Positions 22,951-32,947 are shown, numbered from the stretch's first letter. The stretch is DNA of 64,000 bases from an uncultured Clostridia bacterium (GCA_947385955.1 CANDNA010000002.1:1-64000); one strand, 5' to 3'. Translations and numbers: made by a program. Notes: a model not told the origin generated them from the sequence alone.

Positions 22951-23433
22951 TTAATTGCTTCTCTGAATTTCCAGTACCTTATATTCCAATATGCCGGCCT
23001 GTGTTTCCACCTGGATCATATCTCCGGCCCTTTTTCCCATCAGGGCACGGCCCACCGGCGATTCATTGGAAATTTTCCCTTTTAAGCTGTTTGCTTCTGT
23101 GGAACCTACGATTTTATATTCCAGCTCTTCACTGAATTCCAGATCCAGAATCCGGACACGGCAGCCGATGTTGATCTTGTCCAGATCCACTTCATCCTCC
23201 ACAACAACTTCCGCATTTTTCAATATTTTCTCCAGCTCTTCGATTCTGGCTTCGATGTCCCTCTGCTCATCTTTGGCTGCATCATATTCCGCATTTTCGG
23301 ATAAATCGCCCTGCTCTCTGGCTTCTTTGATCTTCTGAGCCACTTCCTGACGCTTTACCACTTTCAGCTCATGCAGCTCATCCTCATACTTTCTGAGTCC
23401 CTCATACGTTAATATATTTTTCTTCTCTTCCAT
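22951..23433 (-). CDS. greA: Transcription elongation factor GreA
   Basis: GreA rescues backtracked RNA polymerase by stimulating cleavage of the RNA 3' end. The 160-residue protein has the N-terminal antiparallel coiled coil, with the tip acidic residues in [18 protein letters not shown] (about 37-54), and the C-terminal FKBP-like domain ending [14 protein letters not shown]. The ATG at 23433 has AGGTGG eight bases upstream; a GTG four codons earlier overlaps that site and was not chosen. lysS follows 16 bases later. Confidence 0.95.
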   Translation of the reverse strand: MEEKKNILTYEGLRKYEDELHELKVVKRQEVAQKIKEAREQGDLSENAEYDAAKDEQRDIEARIEELEKILKNAEVVVEDEVDLDKINIGCRVRILDLEFSEELEYKIVGSTEANSLKGKISNESPVGRALMGKRAGDMIQVETQAGILEYKVLEIQRSN

Positions 23434-23490
23434 ACTGTGTGCCACCTCTCCCGCAAACCGGTTTATTTTGCGCTTCTGCGCAATTCTAAC

Positions 23491-23515
23491 GGCATAATGC
23501 CCTCGCCATTATGCC
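23491..23515. promoter_or_regulatory. Leader hairpin of greA
   Basis: GGCATAATG (23491-23499) and CATTATGCC (23507-23515) form a perfect 9-bp stem in the greA leader. There is no U tract on the coding strand, so it is more likely a stability or regulatory element than a terminator. Confidence 0.4.
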
Positions 23516-23528
23516 CTCTTACTATCTC

Positions 23529-23565
23529 CGTCGAGATTATACCCCATCCCTCAGGGCAGTGTCAA
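23529..23565 (-). promoter_or_regulatory. Strong promoter for greA-lysS
   Basis: On the minus strand TTGACA (23560-23565), an 18-bp spacer and TATAAT (23536-23541). The -10 overlaps the stop codon of the upstream gene, so greA-lysS can be transcribed separately from it. Confidence 0.8.
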
Positions 23566-24484
23566 GGAGATTCCGCAGGGACAGATAAGGAATCTTTCCG
23601 CATTTTGCGGCAATTCTGCGCCGCTTGTCTCTGGTCCACCACATGTCCATGTAAACACTGTCTCCGGGGAAATTCCTCATACACTGCTTTCCCATTTTCC
23701 CCATATCCACAATCAGCGTTTTCTTATCCGGAAAGGACAGAAGACTGCTGTCTCTTACACACCTGACTGACAGCCCATACTCTTCATATGCCATTTCTGT
23801 AAATGCTTCCCAGGCCTTTGGCCTGTCTGTTATGATGGTGGCATAATTATAAACATGGTAAACTTCCGAAAGAAATACCAGTTCCCGCTCTTCCATACCC
23901 ATATAATCCTCCGGCTGCTCCCAGTCTCCCTCTGTTATGACTTCCCTGCTCTCCTCTTCCCGCAGGCTCCATACCATCGGCTTTTCCACCGGTTTTTCCC
24001 AGCCGTCCAGAAAGATCAACTGTTCCGCCCGCAGTACAAACAGATTTTCTTTGCAACAATCCTGATAAAACCGCAGCAGCATTTCCACAGGAAAGATCTC
24101 CTCCTTCCACGAACAAAAAAGAAATGCATCTTCTGACCGGCCTGTCCGGTCCTGCATTTCTTTCTTTCGTAATTCCTGTCTGATACGCCCCAGCGTCCGG
24201 TCCCATCTGCGCTGCTGCCTTCTTTGTTTTCTGTCCCGCTGCCTGCTCCCCCTGACATTTTCGGAATTTTTCTCCAAAGCCTCCCGCGCCTTCGCTTTCT
24301 CCAGAGTCAGGATCTCCTCCTCTGTGATCCCTTCGATACCATAGCCACTGATGGAAACCTCCAGAACAGTGCAGCTTTTCCGTGTCAGCGGATAAGGCAG
24401 GCCCAATAACCGCGCTGCTGCCTGCCATAGCCTGTTTTTCTTTTCTTCTTTTTGCTTCGTATAGAGACAAATCATATTTTCCAT
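23537..24484 (-). CDS. Conserved hypothetical protein of unknown function (about 315 aa)
   Basis: The protein has a basic N-terminal half with a long coiled segment (LTLEKAKAREALEKNSENVR, RQRDRKQRRQQRRWDRTLGR) and a mixed alpha/beta C-terminal half. The latter (LIVDMGKMGKQCMRNFPGD, ... IPYLSLRNLLDTALRDGV) resembles an SEC-C-free, nucleotide-binding-like fold that I cannot name. The start is uncertain: ATG at 24484 (MENMICLYTKQK) was preferred over the longer one at 24538. It is probably a Lachnospiraceae-specific gene of the greA neighbourhood. Confidence 0.6.
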   Translation of the reverse strand: MENMICLYTKQKEEKKNRLWQAAARLLGLPYPLTRKSCTVLEVSISGYGIEGITEEEILTLEKAKAREALEKNSENVRGSRQRDRKQRRQQRRWDRTLGRIRQELRKKEMQDRTGRSEDAFLFCSWKEEIFPVEMLLRFYQDCCKENLFVLRAEQLIFLDGWEKPVEKPMVWSLREEESREVITEGDWEQPEDYMGMEERELVFLSEVYHVYNYATIITDRPKAWEAFTEMAYEEYGLSVRCVRDSSLLSFPDKKTLIVDMGKMGKQCMRNFPGDSVYMDMWWTRDKRRRIAAKCGKIPYLSLRNLLDTALRDGV

Positions 24485-24539
24485 ACTGAAGTATATGCGT
24501 CCTGTCGTAAAATATCCGTCCGCCCCCGCAGATGCCAAC

Positions 24540-24929
24540 TCATTTCACAAAAGAGCCAATCTCCACCAGATTCCCTTCCGGATCTGCCACATAACAGGTC
24601 CTCTGCCCCCAGGGCTCCGTAACAGGCGCCATCACGGGAACGGCTCCCTTTTCCACGATCTCTGCATAGGTCCGGTCCACTGCCTCATAATTTTCCACAC
24701 CCAAAGCGATTTCATAATGCCCGTTGATGCCTTCCGCGTATCCGAACTTTTGATCTGTCATAGCTTCAAAATCACTTCTCCGAAACAGAAGGAATAATGT
24801 TCCGTCCTGCTCCAGATACACATTGGCAGTATCCTCCGCCTCTTTGATGGCAAATCCCAGCACATCCCTGTAAAACCGTATCATAGCTCCCATATCTTTT
24901 ACAAAGATTCCAAATCCTTCCAAACGCAT
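24540..24929 (-). CDS. VOC-family (glyoxalase/bleomycin-resistance-like) protein
   Basis: The 129-residue protein from the ATG at 24929 (MRLEGFGIFVKDMGAMIRFY) has the paired beta-alpha-beta-beta-beta units of the vicinal oxygen chelate fold and ends in the typical FADPEGN-like YVADPEGNLVEIGSF. Metal-dependent lyases, dioxygenases and binding proteins share this fold, so the substrate cannot be told. It follows the AraC regulator, which may control it. Confidence 0.8.
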   Translation of the reverse strand: MRLEGFGIFVKDMGAMIRFYRDVLGFAIKEAEDTANVYLEQDGTLFLLFRRSDFEAMTDQKFGYAEGINGHYEIALGVENYEAVDRTYAEIVEKGAVPVMAPVTEPWGQRTCYVADPEGNLVEIGSFVK

Positions 24930-25013
24930 CTGTCCTACCCGCCTTTCTTTTGTCTGCCTGTAGCCTTCCCTGACCACAGACTTTTCTTTGCAAGTATAAC
25001 AGACACCCCCTGT

Positions 25014-25958
25014 TTATTCTTGTAAAAATACGACATCCGGAAGAAATTGCAGCACATATGTCCACGCCTGTGAAATCGTCATCGAATGATACTTTTTAAA
25101 ATCCCGTAAAAGATGGGCCTGATCCGTATAGCCATATTGTTCCACCCAATCCAGCACGGCACTTCCCGAAGGCCTTTCTGCCCTGTATCCCGCCCCGGCC
25201 TTTTCTCTGTCATGTTTCAGGCTCAGGTGAAAGCTCCCCAGAATATCCTGCCACAGATATTGATAACGTACCAGAGAAGCCAGTTTTTTCGGAGATATAC
25301 CTATGTATTCCCCGAACAGACGTTCCATCTGCCTGCCGCTGCGATGCAGTTCGCCGGCCAGCTCGCCGGTTCTCAGATTGCCCTTTTTCAGAATCATCAT
25401 AGCGACCGCTTCCCACACTGCGGCATTTTCCTGTCTGTCCCGAAGATTTTTCAGCAGAACCTTCTCCGCTGCCCTGACCAGCGACTCCGGGTTTTCTGCC
25501 TCAAACAGAATCGCTTCCATTTCCCGTTTCGTCTGTCCAAAGTGCTGTCCTGCATCTGTCAGACAATTACAGGTACCCCTCAGAGAATCTTCCGAAAACA
25601 GTACAGCGCTCCAGGCATAAAAACGAATCCCAAACAAATAATACTCCCCTGCTTCCTGTCCGCAGGATGTCTGAAACATCCCATCCGAAATACCGCAAAA
25701 ACGGCTGCACAGTCTGTTGCCTGTAAAATCAATCTCAAATAAAAGATCCGCGCAGGTGTCCGGTATGACGCAGGTCGTCTGTGGGCTTTGGTGGATTTGC
25801 CCCATCTGTGGCTGCCGGTTACGATATGGCCACCGCCCCATTCCCCAAAAGCATCTGATATAGGGAGCCAGCGCCTGACAGGGCGGAAATTCCCGATACC
25901 CATGATTGCCCGCAAAAGGCGCTGCCGTAAGCGGACGATACAGTTTATGCAGTTCCAT
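25014..25958 (-). CDS. AraC-family transcriptional regulator
   Basis: The 314-residue protein has an N-terminal DUF6597-like beta domain (YREFPPCQALAPYIRCFWGM ... PDTCADLLFEI) and a C-terminal pair of AraC helix-turn-helices (NLRTGELAGELHRSGRQMER, then YGYTDQAHLLRDFKKYHSMT). The start at 25958 (MELHKLYRPL) overlaps the dusB stop by 14 bases. It probably controls the VOC gene downstream; the inducer is unknown. The AraC-VOC pair looks like an insertion into an otherwise conserved core cluster. Confidence 0.85.
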   Translation of the reverse strand: MELHKLYRPLTAAPFAGNHGYREFPPCQALAPYIRCFWGMGRWPYRNRQPQMGQIHQSPQTTCVIPDTCADLLFEIDFTGNRLCSRFCGISDGMFQTSCGQEAGEYYLFGIRFYAWSAVLFSEDSLRGTCNCLTDAGQHFGQTKREMEAILFEAENPESLVRAAEKVLLKNLRDRQENAAVWEAVAMMILKKGNLRTGELAGELHRSGRQMERLFGEYIGISPKKLASLVRYQYLWQDILGSFHLSLKHDREKAGAGYRAERPSGSAVLDWVEQYGYTDQAHLLRDFKKYHSMTISQAWTYVLQFLPDVVFLQE

Positions 25959-26922
25959 AAAGCATCCCGTCCAATGCACCGATCAGCTCTTCCATCGTCT
26001 TTGCTTCATTGATTTTTCTCCGGATACGGGCCGAATGGGGATATCCGGCAGTATACCAGGACACATGCTTACGCATCTCCCGGATGCCTGTATCGTCTCC
26101 TTTACAGGCAATCTGCAGCCTGGCATGTTCCAGAATCATCTTCCGTACCTCAGAGGCAGAAGGACGGGGCGGCATACTGCCGGTTTCCAGATAGGAAAGA
26201 ATCCTTCCGAATATCCAGGGATTCCCCTGGGCCGCCCGGCCGATCATCACACCGTCGCAGCCGCTTTCTTCCATCAGCCGCCTGGCCGAAGGCCCGTCAC
26301 ATACATCTCCGTTTCCGATCACCGGAATATGCACCGCCTCTTTTACCTGCCGGATTACGTCCCAGTCAGCATTGCCTGCATAATACTGAGCTCTTGTCCT
26401 TCCGTGGACAATCACTGCCGCCGCCCCTGACTCCTGTGCCACATGCGCCATCTCTACGGCATTGTTATGTGTCTCTTCAAAGCCTTTCCGGATTTTTACC
26501 GTTACCGGCTTTTTGATCGCCCCTGCTGTCTTTTCAATGATCCGCCCGGCCAGCAGAGGATCTTTCAAAAGAGCCGAGCCTTCCCCGTTATTCACCACTT
26601 TTGGCACGGGACATCCCATATTCAGATCCAGTATGGCAAAGGGCCGTTCCTCTATTTTCCTGGCCATCTCGCTGACGATATCCGGATCCGAACCGAAAAG
26701 CTGCAAAGATACCTTCCCTTCCTCCGGATGGATCTCCATCAGCGCATCCGTATTCTTATTATGGTACAGTATGGCCTTTGCACTGATCATCTCTGTGCTG
26801 ACCAGCCCCGCTCCCTGCCGGGCGCAGAGCAAACGAAAAGGCAGGTCTGTCACACCTGCCATAGGAGCCAGTAAAACATTATTGTCCAGCGTTACATTTC
26901 CGATCTTTAGTTCTCTGTGCAT
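25945..26922 (-). CDS. dusB: tRNA-dihydrouridine synthase
   Basis: The FMN enzyme reduces uridines in the tRNA D-loop. The 325-residue protein is a TIM barrel with the family motifs LAPMAGVTDLPFR near the start, LDLNMGCPVPKV with the catalytic Cys (about 100), the lysine-bearing KIRKGFEE and HGRTRAQYY, and the FMN phosphate site GNGDV. A C-terminal helical RNA-binding domain follows. It lies 26 bases after coaX in the same operon, as in many Firmicutes. Confidence 0.93.
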   Translation of the reverse strand: MHRELKIGNVTLDNNVLLAPMAGVTDLPFRLLCARQGAGLVSTEMISAKAILYHNKNTDALMEIHPEEGKVSLQLFGSDPDIVSEMARKIEERPFAILDLNMGCPVPKVVNNGEGSALLKDPLLAGRIIEKTAGAIKKPVTVKIRKGFEETHNNAVEMAHVAQESGAAAVIVHGRTRAQYYAGNADWDVIRQVKEAVHIPVIGNGDVCDGPSARRLMEESGCDGVMIGRAAQGNPWIFGRILSYLETGSMPPRPSASEVRKMILEHARLQIACKGDDTGIREMRKHVSWYTAGYPHSARIRRKINEAKTMEELIGALDGMLYGTA

Positions 26923-26948
26923 CTGCTTCTTTCTGCTCCCTTCCGCCT

Positions 26949-27737
26949 TTATTTCTTTTTGCCGGCGCTCTCTATGTTTTTCTCATATATGATACGCAGA
27001 CCATCCAGAGTCAGCGCACTGTCATAAATATCAATGGTATCCGTTTCCTCGGAAATCATCCTGCCCAAGCCCCCGGTAGCCACTACTTTCAGATTGTCAT
27101 AGCCGGTTTCCTTTTTCACCTGCCGGATAATATATTCTGTCTGTCCGATCTGTCCATAGACCAGCCCGGCCTGCATACTGGATATGGTTTCCTGGGCCAG
27201 AATGGATTTGGGTTTTTTGATTTCCACCTCCGGCAGCTTCGCCGCCTCCTGGGACAGCGCCATCAGAGAAATACGCAGTCCCGGCGCCGTCACGCCCTCA
27301 CTGAAGCTGCCGTCCTCCCGTACCAGATCATATGTGGTGGCAGTGCCAAAATCCAGCACCAGAACAGGACCGCCGTACTTTTCAAACGCCGCCACTGCAT
27401 CCACGATTCTGTCCGCACCTACGCCTCTTGGATTTTCACCGGATATCCGGATCCCCGTCCGGACTCCCGGACCCACGATCAACGGCTTCTGGCGGATATA
27501 TTTCACCATAGCCCCTGTCAGGGAATGCATCACATTCGGCACCACGCTGGCCATGCTGATGCCGCTGATGTCCTGAATCGCTATCCCGTTAATACGCAGC
27601 AGTTCCATAATGGAAATGCCGAACTCATCCGAGGTTCTTGCTATCTTTGTGGTGATCCGAAAGCTCTTTTTCAGTTCTTTTCCATCAAAGACGCCAAATG
27701 TAATATTTGTATTTCCAACATCCACAACCAATAACAT
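26949..27737 (-). CDS. coaX: Type III pantothenate kinase
   Basis: CoaX phosphorylates pantothenate, the first step of coenzyme A synthesis, and needs K+ or NH4+. The 262-residue protein has the ASKHA fold signatures: [12 protein letters not shown] (phosphate-1 motif, about 5-16), PRGVGADRI (pantothenate site, about 102) and [11 protein letters not shown] (about 126). It belongs to the birA-DUF6145-coaX-dusB cluster. Confidence 0.95.
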   Translation of the reverse strand: MLLVVDVGNTNITFGVFDGKELKKSFRITTKIARTSDEFGISIMELLRINGIAIQDISGISMASVVPNVMHSLTGAMVKYIRQKPLIVGPGVRTGIRISGENPRGVGADRIVDAVAAFEKYGGPVLVLDFGTATTYDLVREDGSFSEGVTAPGLRISLMALSQEAAKLPEVEIKKPKSILAQETISSMQAGLVYGQIGQTEYIIRQVKKETGYDNLKVVATGGLGRMISEETDTIDIYDSALTLDGLRIIYEKNIESAGKKK

Positions 27738-27778
27738 TGCTTTCTCCGGCAGCCGTCCATACCTGTTACGGCATCTTC

Positions 27779-28135
27779 CTACTGCCCTTCCTCCTCTATC
27801 ATTCCGGACAGATCTTCTTTCAGAATCAAAGCCCTGTAATACAGGCTCAGAGACTGCAGCAGCTCTTTCCGCTTCCTGCGGATTTCCTTTACCAGAAGTC
27901 CGCTGCCGATCTCATCATAATACACATCATTTTCTTCCGCATCCGTTTCCAGTGATACACTGCCGTCCGGCTCAAACACAATCGTAAAGATGCCCCCTGC
28001 TTCTTCTGTAAACAAAACACAGATAATATGCAGCTCATCCTGTACCGACTGGGGGATTTGTTTGAATCTCTCATTGAAATAATATTTTTTTTCGTAGGCA
28101 TTGGCCCCGCACAATATCATCCGATTTTCAGACAT
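27779..28135 (-). CDS. DUF6145-like conserved protein (118 aa)
   Basis: The product [20 protein letters not shown] ... contains the family pattern [21 protein letters not shown], then [14 protein letters not shown] and [18 protein letters not shown]. It is a conserved Lachnospiraceae protein found between birA and coaX, with no known function. Its start overlaps the birA stop by eight bases, so the two are translated together. Confidence 0.8.
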   Translation of the reverse strand: MSENRMILCGANAYEKKYYFNERFKQIPQSVQDELHIICVLFTEEAGGIFTIVFEPDGSVSLETDAEENDVYYDEIGSGLLVKEIRRKRKELLQSLSLYYRALILKEDLSGMIEEEGQ

Positions 28136-29114
28136 AACCATACAACCCTCTCACAGACACTTCTCCCGCATATATCCGGGTCATGCTTCCGTCCTCTTTT
28201 TCCACCAGCAGTTCACCGTCTGCGTTCATACCTCTGGAAATGCCTGTAAATTCCCCTTTGGGATCCAGTACGCGCACTTCCTTATCCCTGCTGACCAGAT
28301 GGGCGTTATAGTCCTCCAGAATCCCTGTCAAGTCCTCTGTCTCAAGAAACTGTTCATAATCCTGCTCAAACCGCAGCAAAACCTCCGCCATCAGACCGCT
28401 GCGGTTCACCCGCCGGCCCGACTCCAGATACAAAGAAGTGGCCATATCCTGAATCTCTTCCGGGAAAGAGGTGATATTCACATTGATACCGATTCCCACC
28501 ACCACATAATGAATACTGTCCTGTTCCACACTCAGACTCATTTCTGTCAGAATGCCCACCGTTTTTTTTCCATGAATCACAATATCATTGGGCCATTTGA
28601 TCTTTGCAGGCAGACCGGTCACATCCTCTATGGCCCCTGCCACACTGTGGGCTGCCAGAAGTGTCAGCATAGACGCCTTATCCGGCGCAAATCCGGGCTT
28701 GATTATAAAGGTCATCGATATCATCATGCCCGGACTCTGCTGCCAGCTCCGGCCCCGTCTGCCTTTTCCTGCGGTCTGCATGTCCGCCGCCACCAGCGTC
28801 CCTTCCGGGGCGCCTTCCTCAGCCAGCCGTTTGGCCTGGGTATTGGTAGAATCCGTTTCCCTGAAATAAACCACCCTGCGTCCCAGCCACTTTGTTTTCA
28901 TGCGGCTGAGCAGTTCACTTTCCGACAGGATATCCGGCGCTCCTTCCAGCCGGTATCCTCTCCTGGGTACGGAAGTAATGGTATACCCTTCTTCTTTCAG
29001 CCCGTTTATCACTTTCCAGACTGCCGTACGGGAAACCCCGAACTGATCGCACAGCTCCTGTCCCGATACATAACCGTCTTTTTCTCTGAGCATTGTTAAG
29101 ATTTCCGTTTTCAC
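28128..29114 (-). CDS. birA: Biotin operon repressor / biotin-[acetyl-CoA carboxylase] ligase
   Basis: The 328-residue protein has an N-terminal winged HTH ([20 protein letters not shown], about 12-65), a catalytic domain with [15 protein letters not shown] and the biotinyl-AMP loop GKGRRGRSW (about 120), plus KWPND and an SH3-like C-terminal domain. It biotinylates acetyl-CoA carboxylase and can repress biotin genes. It overlaps argF by four bases (ATGA). Confidence 0.94.
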   Translation of the reverse strand: MKTEILTMLREKDGYVSGQELCDQFGVSRTAVWKVINGLKEEGYTITSVPRRGYRLEGAPDILSESELLSRMKTKWLGRRVVYFRETDSTNTQAKRLAEEGAPEGTLVAADMQTAGKGRRGRSWQQSPGMMISMTFIIKPGFAPDKASMLTLLAAHSVAGAIEDVTGLPAKIKWPNDIVIHGKKTVGILTEMSLSVEQDSIHYVVVGIGINVNITSFPEEIQDMATSLYLESGRRVNRSGLMAEVLLRFEQDYEQFLETEDLTGILEDYNAHLVSRDKEVRVLDPKGEFTGISRGMNADGELLVEKEDGSMTRIYAGEVSVRGLYGYV

Positions 29115-30106
29115 ACTTCTGCTCCCAGCGTAGCCGCCATCACAGCCTTGATGGTATGCATCCGGTTTTCTGCCTCATCAAATACCACTGAAGCGGGAGA
29201 CTCAAAGACCTCATCTGTCACTTCCATCTCGGTAATCCCGAAACGCTCTCCCATCTCTTTTCCGATCTTCGTCTTAAGATCATGGAAAGCAGGCAGGCAA
29301 TGAAGGAAAATGGCCCCTTCTCCCGCTGCTTCCATCAGTTCCCGGTTGACCTGATAAGGGGACAGCTCCCGGATCCGCTCTTCCCATACCGCATCCGGCT
29401 CTCCCATAGAAACCCATACATCCGTGCAGATCACATCAGCACCTGCCACAGCCTCCTTCGGAATGCTGCTCAAGGTAATGGAGCCGCCGGTCTTTTCCGC
29501 AATCTCCCTGCAGGTTTTTACCAGTTCCCCGTCCGGGAAATAGTCCCGGGGCGCACAGGCTGTAAAATGCATCCCCAGTTTGGCACAGACCACCATATAG
29601 GAATTGCCCATATTAAACCGGGCATCTCCCAGATACACCAGCCGGATGCCGGAAAGTCTGCCCAGATGCTCCCGAATCGTCAGCATATCTGCCAGCATCT
29701 GTGTCGGATGAAACGCATCCGTCAACCCGTTCCAGACCGGAACGCCGGCATAAGCGGCCAGCTCTTCCACAATCTCCTGTCCGAATCCCCGGTATTCAAT
29801 TCCTTCATACATCCGCCCCAGCACCCTCGCCGTATCGGCAATGCTTTCTTTCCTGCCGATCTGAGAACCGGAGGGGTCCAGATATGTGGTCCCCATCCCC
29901 AGATCATGCGCTGCCACCTCAAACGCACATCTCGTCCTCGTACTGGTCTTTTCAAAAATCAACGCTACATTCCTGCCCCGCAGGCAGTCTACGGGAATCC
30001 CCCGTTTCTTTTTCTCCTTTAACTCTGCTGCCAGATCCAGCAGATATACAATCTCCTCTGGCGTATAATCCAGCAGTTTTAAAAAATGCCGTCCTTTTAA
30101 ATCCAT
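29111..30106 (-). CDS. argF: Ornithine carbamoyltransferase
   Basis: The enzyme makes citrulline from ornithine and carbamoyl phosphate in arginine synthesis. The 331-residue protein has the carbamoyl-phosphate motif STRTR (about 56-60), HPTQMLAD (about 135), the ornithine loop region [13 protein letters not shown] and the catalytic HCLPAFHD (about 270). No other arg or arc gene is adjacent. A biosynthetic role is therefore assumed; an arcB role cannot be excluded from sequence alone. Confidence 0.9.
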   Translation of the reverse strand: MDLKGRHFLKLLDYTPEEIVYLLDLAAELKEKKKRGIPVDCLRGRNVALIFEKTSTRTRCAFEVAAHDLGMGTTYLDPSGSQIGRKESIADTARVLGRMYEGIEYRGFGQEIVEELAAYAGVPVWNGLTDAFHPTQMLADMLTIREHLGRLSGIRLVYLGDARFNMGNSYMVVCAKLGMHFTACAPRDYFPDGELVKTCREIAEKTGGSITLSSIPKEAVAGADVICTDVWVSMGEPDAVWEERIRELSPYQVNRELMEAAGEGAIFLHCLPAFHDLKTKIGKEMGERFGITEMEVTDEVFESPASVVFDEAENRMHTIKAVMAATLGAEV

Positions 30107-30130
30107 CTGTCAACTTCCTTTTATATACTG

Positions 30131-31051
30131 TTACTGCCCGATAAACTCCTTCACCGAAGAAGCCAGCCCTGCAATGCCCTGGATTTCGGAAGGAATGATG
30201 ATCTTTGTCGCCCGGCCGTCCGCCGCCTTCTCAAATGCCTCCAGACTCTTCAGCCGGATCACGGCATCGTCCGCACCCGCTTCTCTGATAAAGCGCAGGC
30301 CGTCTGCTGTAGCCTTCTGTACCTTCAGGATCGCTTCTGCTTCACCTTCCGCCTCGCGGATCATCTTTTCCTTCTGTGCTTCCGCACGGAGGATTGCCGA
30401 CTGTTTCTCTGCCTCTGCCTCCAGAATCACAGACTCTTTCTTACCTTCTGCCACCAGCACTGTGGATTTCTTTTCTCCTTCTGCACGCAGAATCGCTTCA
30501 CGGCGTTCCCGCTCTGCTTTCATCTGTTTTTCCATTGCGTCACGGATTGCCGCCGGAGGAATGATGTTTTTCAGCTCCACACGGTTTACCTTGATGCCCC
30601 AGGGGTCTGTTGCAATATCCAGAGAAGAACGCATCTTGGTATTGATCACCTCTCTGGAAGTCAGTGTCTGATCCAGTTCCATCTCACCGATGACATTACG
30701 CAGTGTGGTGGCGGTCAGGTTTTCAATGGCCATAATCGGGTTTTCCACACCATAGGCAAACAGCTTGGGATCTGTGATCTGGAAAAATACCACCGTATCA
30801 ATCTGCATCGTTACATTGTCCTTGGTGATCACCGGCTGCGGTGCAAAATCCACAACCTGTTCCTTCAGGATAACTTTTTTTGCCACTTTGTCAATAAAAG
30901 GAACCTTAAAGTGAATCCCCACTGCCCAGGTTCCCTGATAAGCGCCCAGACGCTCCACCACATACGCATTGGCCTGCGGCACAATACGGACACAGGAAGC
31001 TGCAATTCCAAGAACAATCAGAAATAAAATCAATACAATAATCGCACCCAT
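30131..31051 (-). CDS. SPFH/Band 7 membrane scaffold protein (paraslipin-like)
   Basis: A single N-terminal membrane helix (about 3-22) is followed by the SPFH domain (RIVPQANAYVVERLGAYQGT ... DPWGIKVNRVELKNIIPP) and a long Ala/Glu-rich coiled coil (about 180-250). The 306-residue form starts at the ATG at 31051, with AGGAG eight bases upstream; a longer start at 31081 lies inside the preceding gene. With the NfeD protein upstream it forms the usual membrane-domain/protease-scaffold pair. Confidence 0.88.
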   Translation of the reverse strand: MGAIIVLILFLIVLGIAASCVRIVPQANAYVVERLGAYQGTWAVGIHFKVPFIDKVAKKVILKEQVVDFAPQPVITKDNVTMQIDTVVFFQITDPKLFAYGVENPIMAIENLTATTLRNVIGEMELDQTLTSREVINTKMRSSLDIATDPWGIKVNRVELKNIIPPAAIRDAMEKQMKAERERREAILRAEGEKKSTVLVAEGKKESVILEAEAEKQSAILRAEAQKEKMIREAEGEAEAILKVQKATADGLRFIREAGADDAVIRLKSLEAFEKAADGRATKIIIPSEIQGIAGLASSVKEFIGQ

Positions 31052-31052
31052 G

Positions 31053-31508
31053 TTAGCTCTCCTCTTTTCTTTCTTTGACAATCAGTTTCACACCCTGTAT
31101 GGCTGTTATTTCCACCACTGCACCCACCGGAAATTTCACGGATTCCTCCATTGCTCTTGCGCTCCATTCCTGGCCGCTTACCATGATCTGTCCGGTCCCC
31201 TGCAGATTATCTATGCCGCTGATTACAATTGCCTGTTTCCCGATCAGACTTTCCGCATTGGTTTTGATCCTGTCCTTATTAAAGTACTTCACCGCAATCG
31301 GTCTGGTAAAGAACAGCAGTACGAGGGACACAAGAATGAAAAATGTGTTCTGCATCCACAGCGGAAGACCCAGAAGCGCCACTACTGTCGCCGCCAGTGC
31401 ACCAATTGCGAACCATATGGAGGTCAGACCCAGTGTGGCAATCTCGATAGCCAGACAGGCCACAAGAACGATCAGCCAGACAACTGCCATATTCCAATTA
31501 AATAACAC
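31053..31508 (-). CDS. NfeD-like membrane protein
   Basis: The gene starts with GTG at 31508 (LFNWNMAVVW), with AGGGGAG seven bases upstream; the ATGs further up have no such site. Three hydrophobic helices (about 5-75: VVWLIVLVACLAIEIA, WFAIGALAATVVALLGLPLW, FILVSLVLLFF) precede the NfeD OB-fold domain (LIGKQAIVISGIDNLQGTGQ ... ITAIQGVKLIVK). It lacks the ClpP-like serine protease part, so it is the short form. It overlaps the SPFH gene region, so the two are co-transcribed. Confidence 0.85.
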   Translation of the reverse strand: MLFNWNMAVVWLIVLVACLAIEIATLGLTSIWFAIGALAATVVALLGLPLWMQNTFFILVSLVLLFFTRPIAVKYFNKDRIKTNAESLIGKQAIVISGIDNLQGTGQIMVSGQEWSARAMEESVKFPVGAVVEITAIQGVKLIVKERKEES

Positions 31509-31684
31509 GTCGCATCTCCCCTTTCTTTCAATATGCATTCTCATCTTACTATAGAAATTCTTTTCATTCAAGTAAAAGCGTAGGAATCCCAGATATTTCT
31601 GTTCTGCTCATACTTCCATTTCTCATATCCGAATACGTTTTGCAATCTCTTTTTGATTATATAAAACAAGAACTTTCCTATGAA

Positions 31685-31745
31685 ACAGAAGAAGGATATT
31701 CCTCCGGCTGTGCCTTTGCAATATCCTTCTTCTGTCATATTTTTT
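31685..31745 (+). terminator. Long hairpin downstream of the SleB-like gene
   Basis: ACAGAAGAAGGATATT (31685-31700) and AATATCCTTCTTCTGT (31720-31735) form a 16-bp perfect stem. The T run follows on the + strand (CATATTTTTT), and a weaker TTT follows on the minus strand. It separates the SleB-like gene from NfeD and may act in both directions. Confidence 0.6.
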
Positions 31746-31780
31746 ACATATATTACAGTTATATTACTCTATTCTCTGTA

Positions 31781-32929
31781 TTACCAGAACACATGACTGC
31801 CGATAATCAGTCCGTCATGGTTGCCCGCTCTTCTGAAGTGAGTAGCGCCGCCCACATTGGACGCACCTGCAATGGCTTCCCGGGCTGCCTGGATACAGCT
31901 CTCCTGAATACCGCCGGACTCCAGCCGTTTGGCCACTTTACCGTTTCCGGCAGGTGTAAACTGTCCGGACGCATAAATCACACCCTGTATGGTATTGGGA
32001 TAACCGCCGCTGCGCACACGGTTCATCACCACCGCACCCACTGCCAGCTTACCCTCATATGGCTGGTTTCCTGCTTCGCACTGTATCAGCGCCGCCAGAA
32101 GCATGTCATCAGATGCATTGACCGGAACTGCGCCCCGGTTTTCTGTCAGCTTCGCCTTTTCTGCATCCGCTTTGCGCTTCTCTTCCAGTTCCTTTTCTTC
32201 TCTTTTTCTGATTTCTTCCATTGTTTCGCCGGAATCAATGACAAACTTTATCTTGATATACTCGGCAGACACATATCCGATATCTCCCTGCCACTCCACA
32301 CTGACCCACTCATCGTTGATGACATCCAGTGCTTTCATCTCTTCATTTTTTCCGACCAGTCCCCATACGCCCGCGTCAGACTGGGGTTCCTTCCTGATCC
32401 GGAGTGTATCCGCATCAATCGTAGCAATCAGATTGCCCAGATCCTCGGCCATCTCCTCCGCTTCTTCTCCGAACAAAAGATATTCGTCTTTTGTCCAGCC
32501 TGTTACATTCCCGGATCTTAACTTCGTCCAACCGTTACGCCGCTCCAATATCTCTCCGCCGCAGTCACTGTACAGCTTGCCGACTTTCTCAGAGTCCTCG
32601 CTCGCCTCTTTTCTCACATTCACTGCGTTTTCCACATTTGCCATAACCAGGTTGGACTCCTCAGTGTCGTCCTCTTCCGACACTTCCTTGTCCTTTTCTT
32701 TGTCTTTTCCCGCCTTTTCTTCCACATCGCGTGAAACCGATGCGACCTCCGAATCACTCTTTTCTTCCACTGTCAGATCGGCGTCCAGTATAGCGGCCGC
32801 ACCAACATTCAGCGAGTGCAGACTATCTGTACTGCCGGCAACAGCAGCTATCTGCAACAGACCAAATGCGGCAACCCCCATAAGGATACCGGACAGGTGA
32901 TGCAACAGCCTTCTGCCCCTTGTTTTCAT
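31781..32929 (-). CDS. Cell-wall hydrolase with SH3 domains (SleB/Hydrolase_2 family)
   Basis: From the ATG at 32929 the 382-residue protein has a signal/membrane helix (LHHLSGILMGVAAFGLLQIA), a Ser/Glu-rich linker, two bacterial SH3 repeats (NLVMANVENAVNVRKEASED ...; ATIDADTLRIRKEPQSDAGV ...), a coiled coil (EEIRKREEKELEEKRKADAE) and a C-terminal SleB-type catalytic domain (LIQCEAGNQPYEGKLAVGAV ... GGATHFRRAGNHDGLIIGSHVF). It should cleave peptidoglycan, perhaps in germination or wall turnover. It has its own consensus promoter (32998-33026). Confidence 0.88.
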   Translation of the reverse strand: MKTRGRRLLHHLSGILMGVAAFGLLQIAAVAGSTDSLHSLNVGAAAILDADLTVEEKSDSEVASVSRDVEEKAGKDKEKDKEVSEEDDTEESNLVMANVENAVNVRKEASEDSEKVGKLYSDCGGEILERRNGWTKLRSGNVTGWTKDEYLLFGEEAEEMAEDLGNLIATIDADTLRIRKEPQSDAGVWGLVGKNEEMKALDVINDEWVSVEWQGDIGYVSAEYIKIKFVIDSGETMEEIRKREEKELEEKRKADAEKAKLTENRGAVPVNASDDMLLAALIQCEAGNQPYEGKLAVGAVVMNRVRSGGYPNTIQGVIYASGQFTPAGNGKVAKRLESGGIQESCIQAAREAIAGASNVGGATHFRRAGNHDGLIIGSHVFW

Positions 32930-32947
32930 AATTCCCTCCAAAATGTC

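Noticed and set aside
28101-29099. 332-codon open frame on the + strand
   Set aside because: It is antisense to birA, which is fully recognisable; the translation is His/Cys-rich with no domain.
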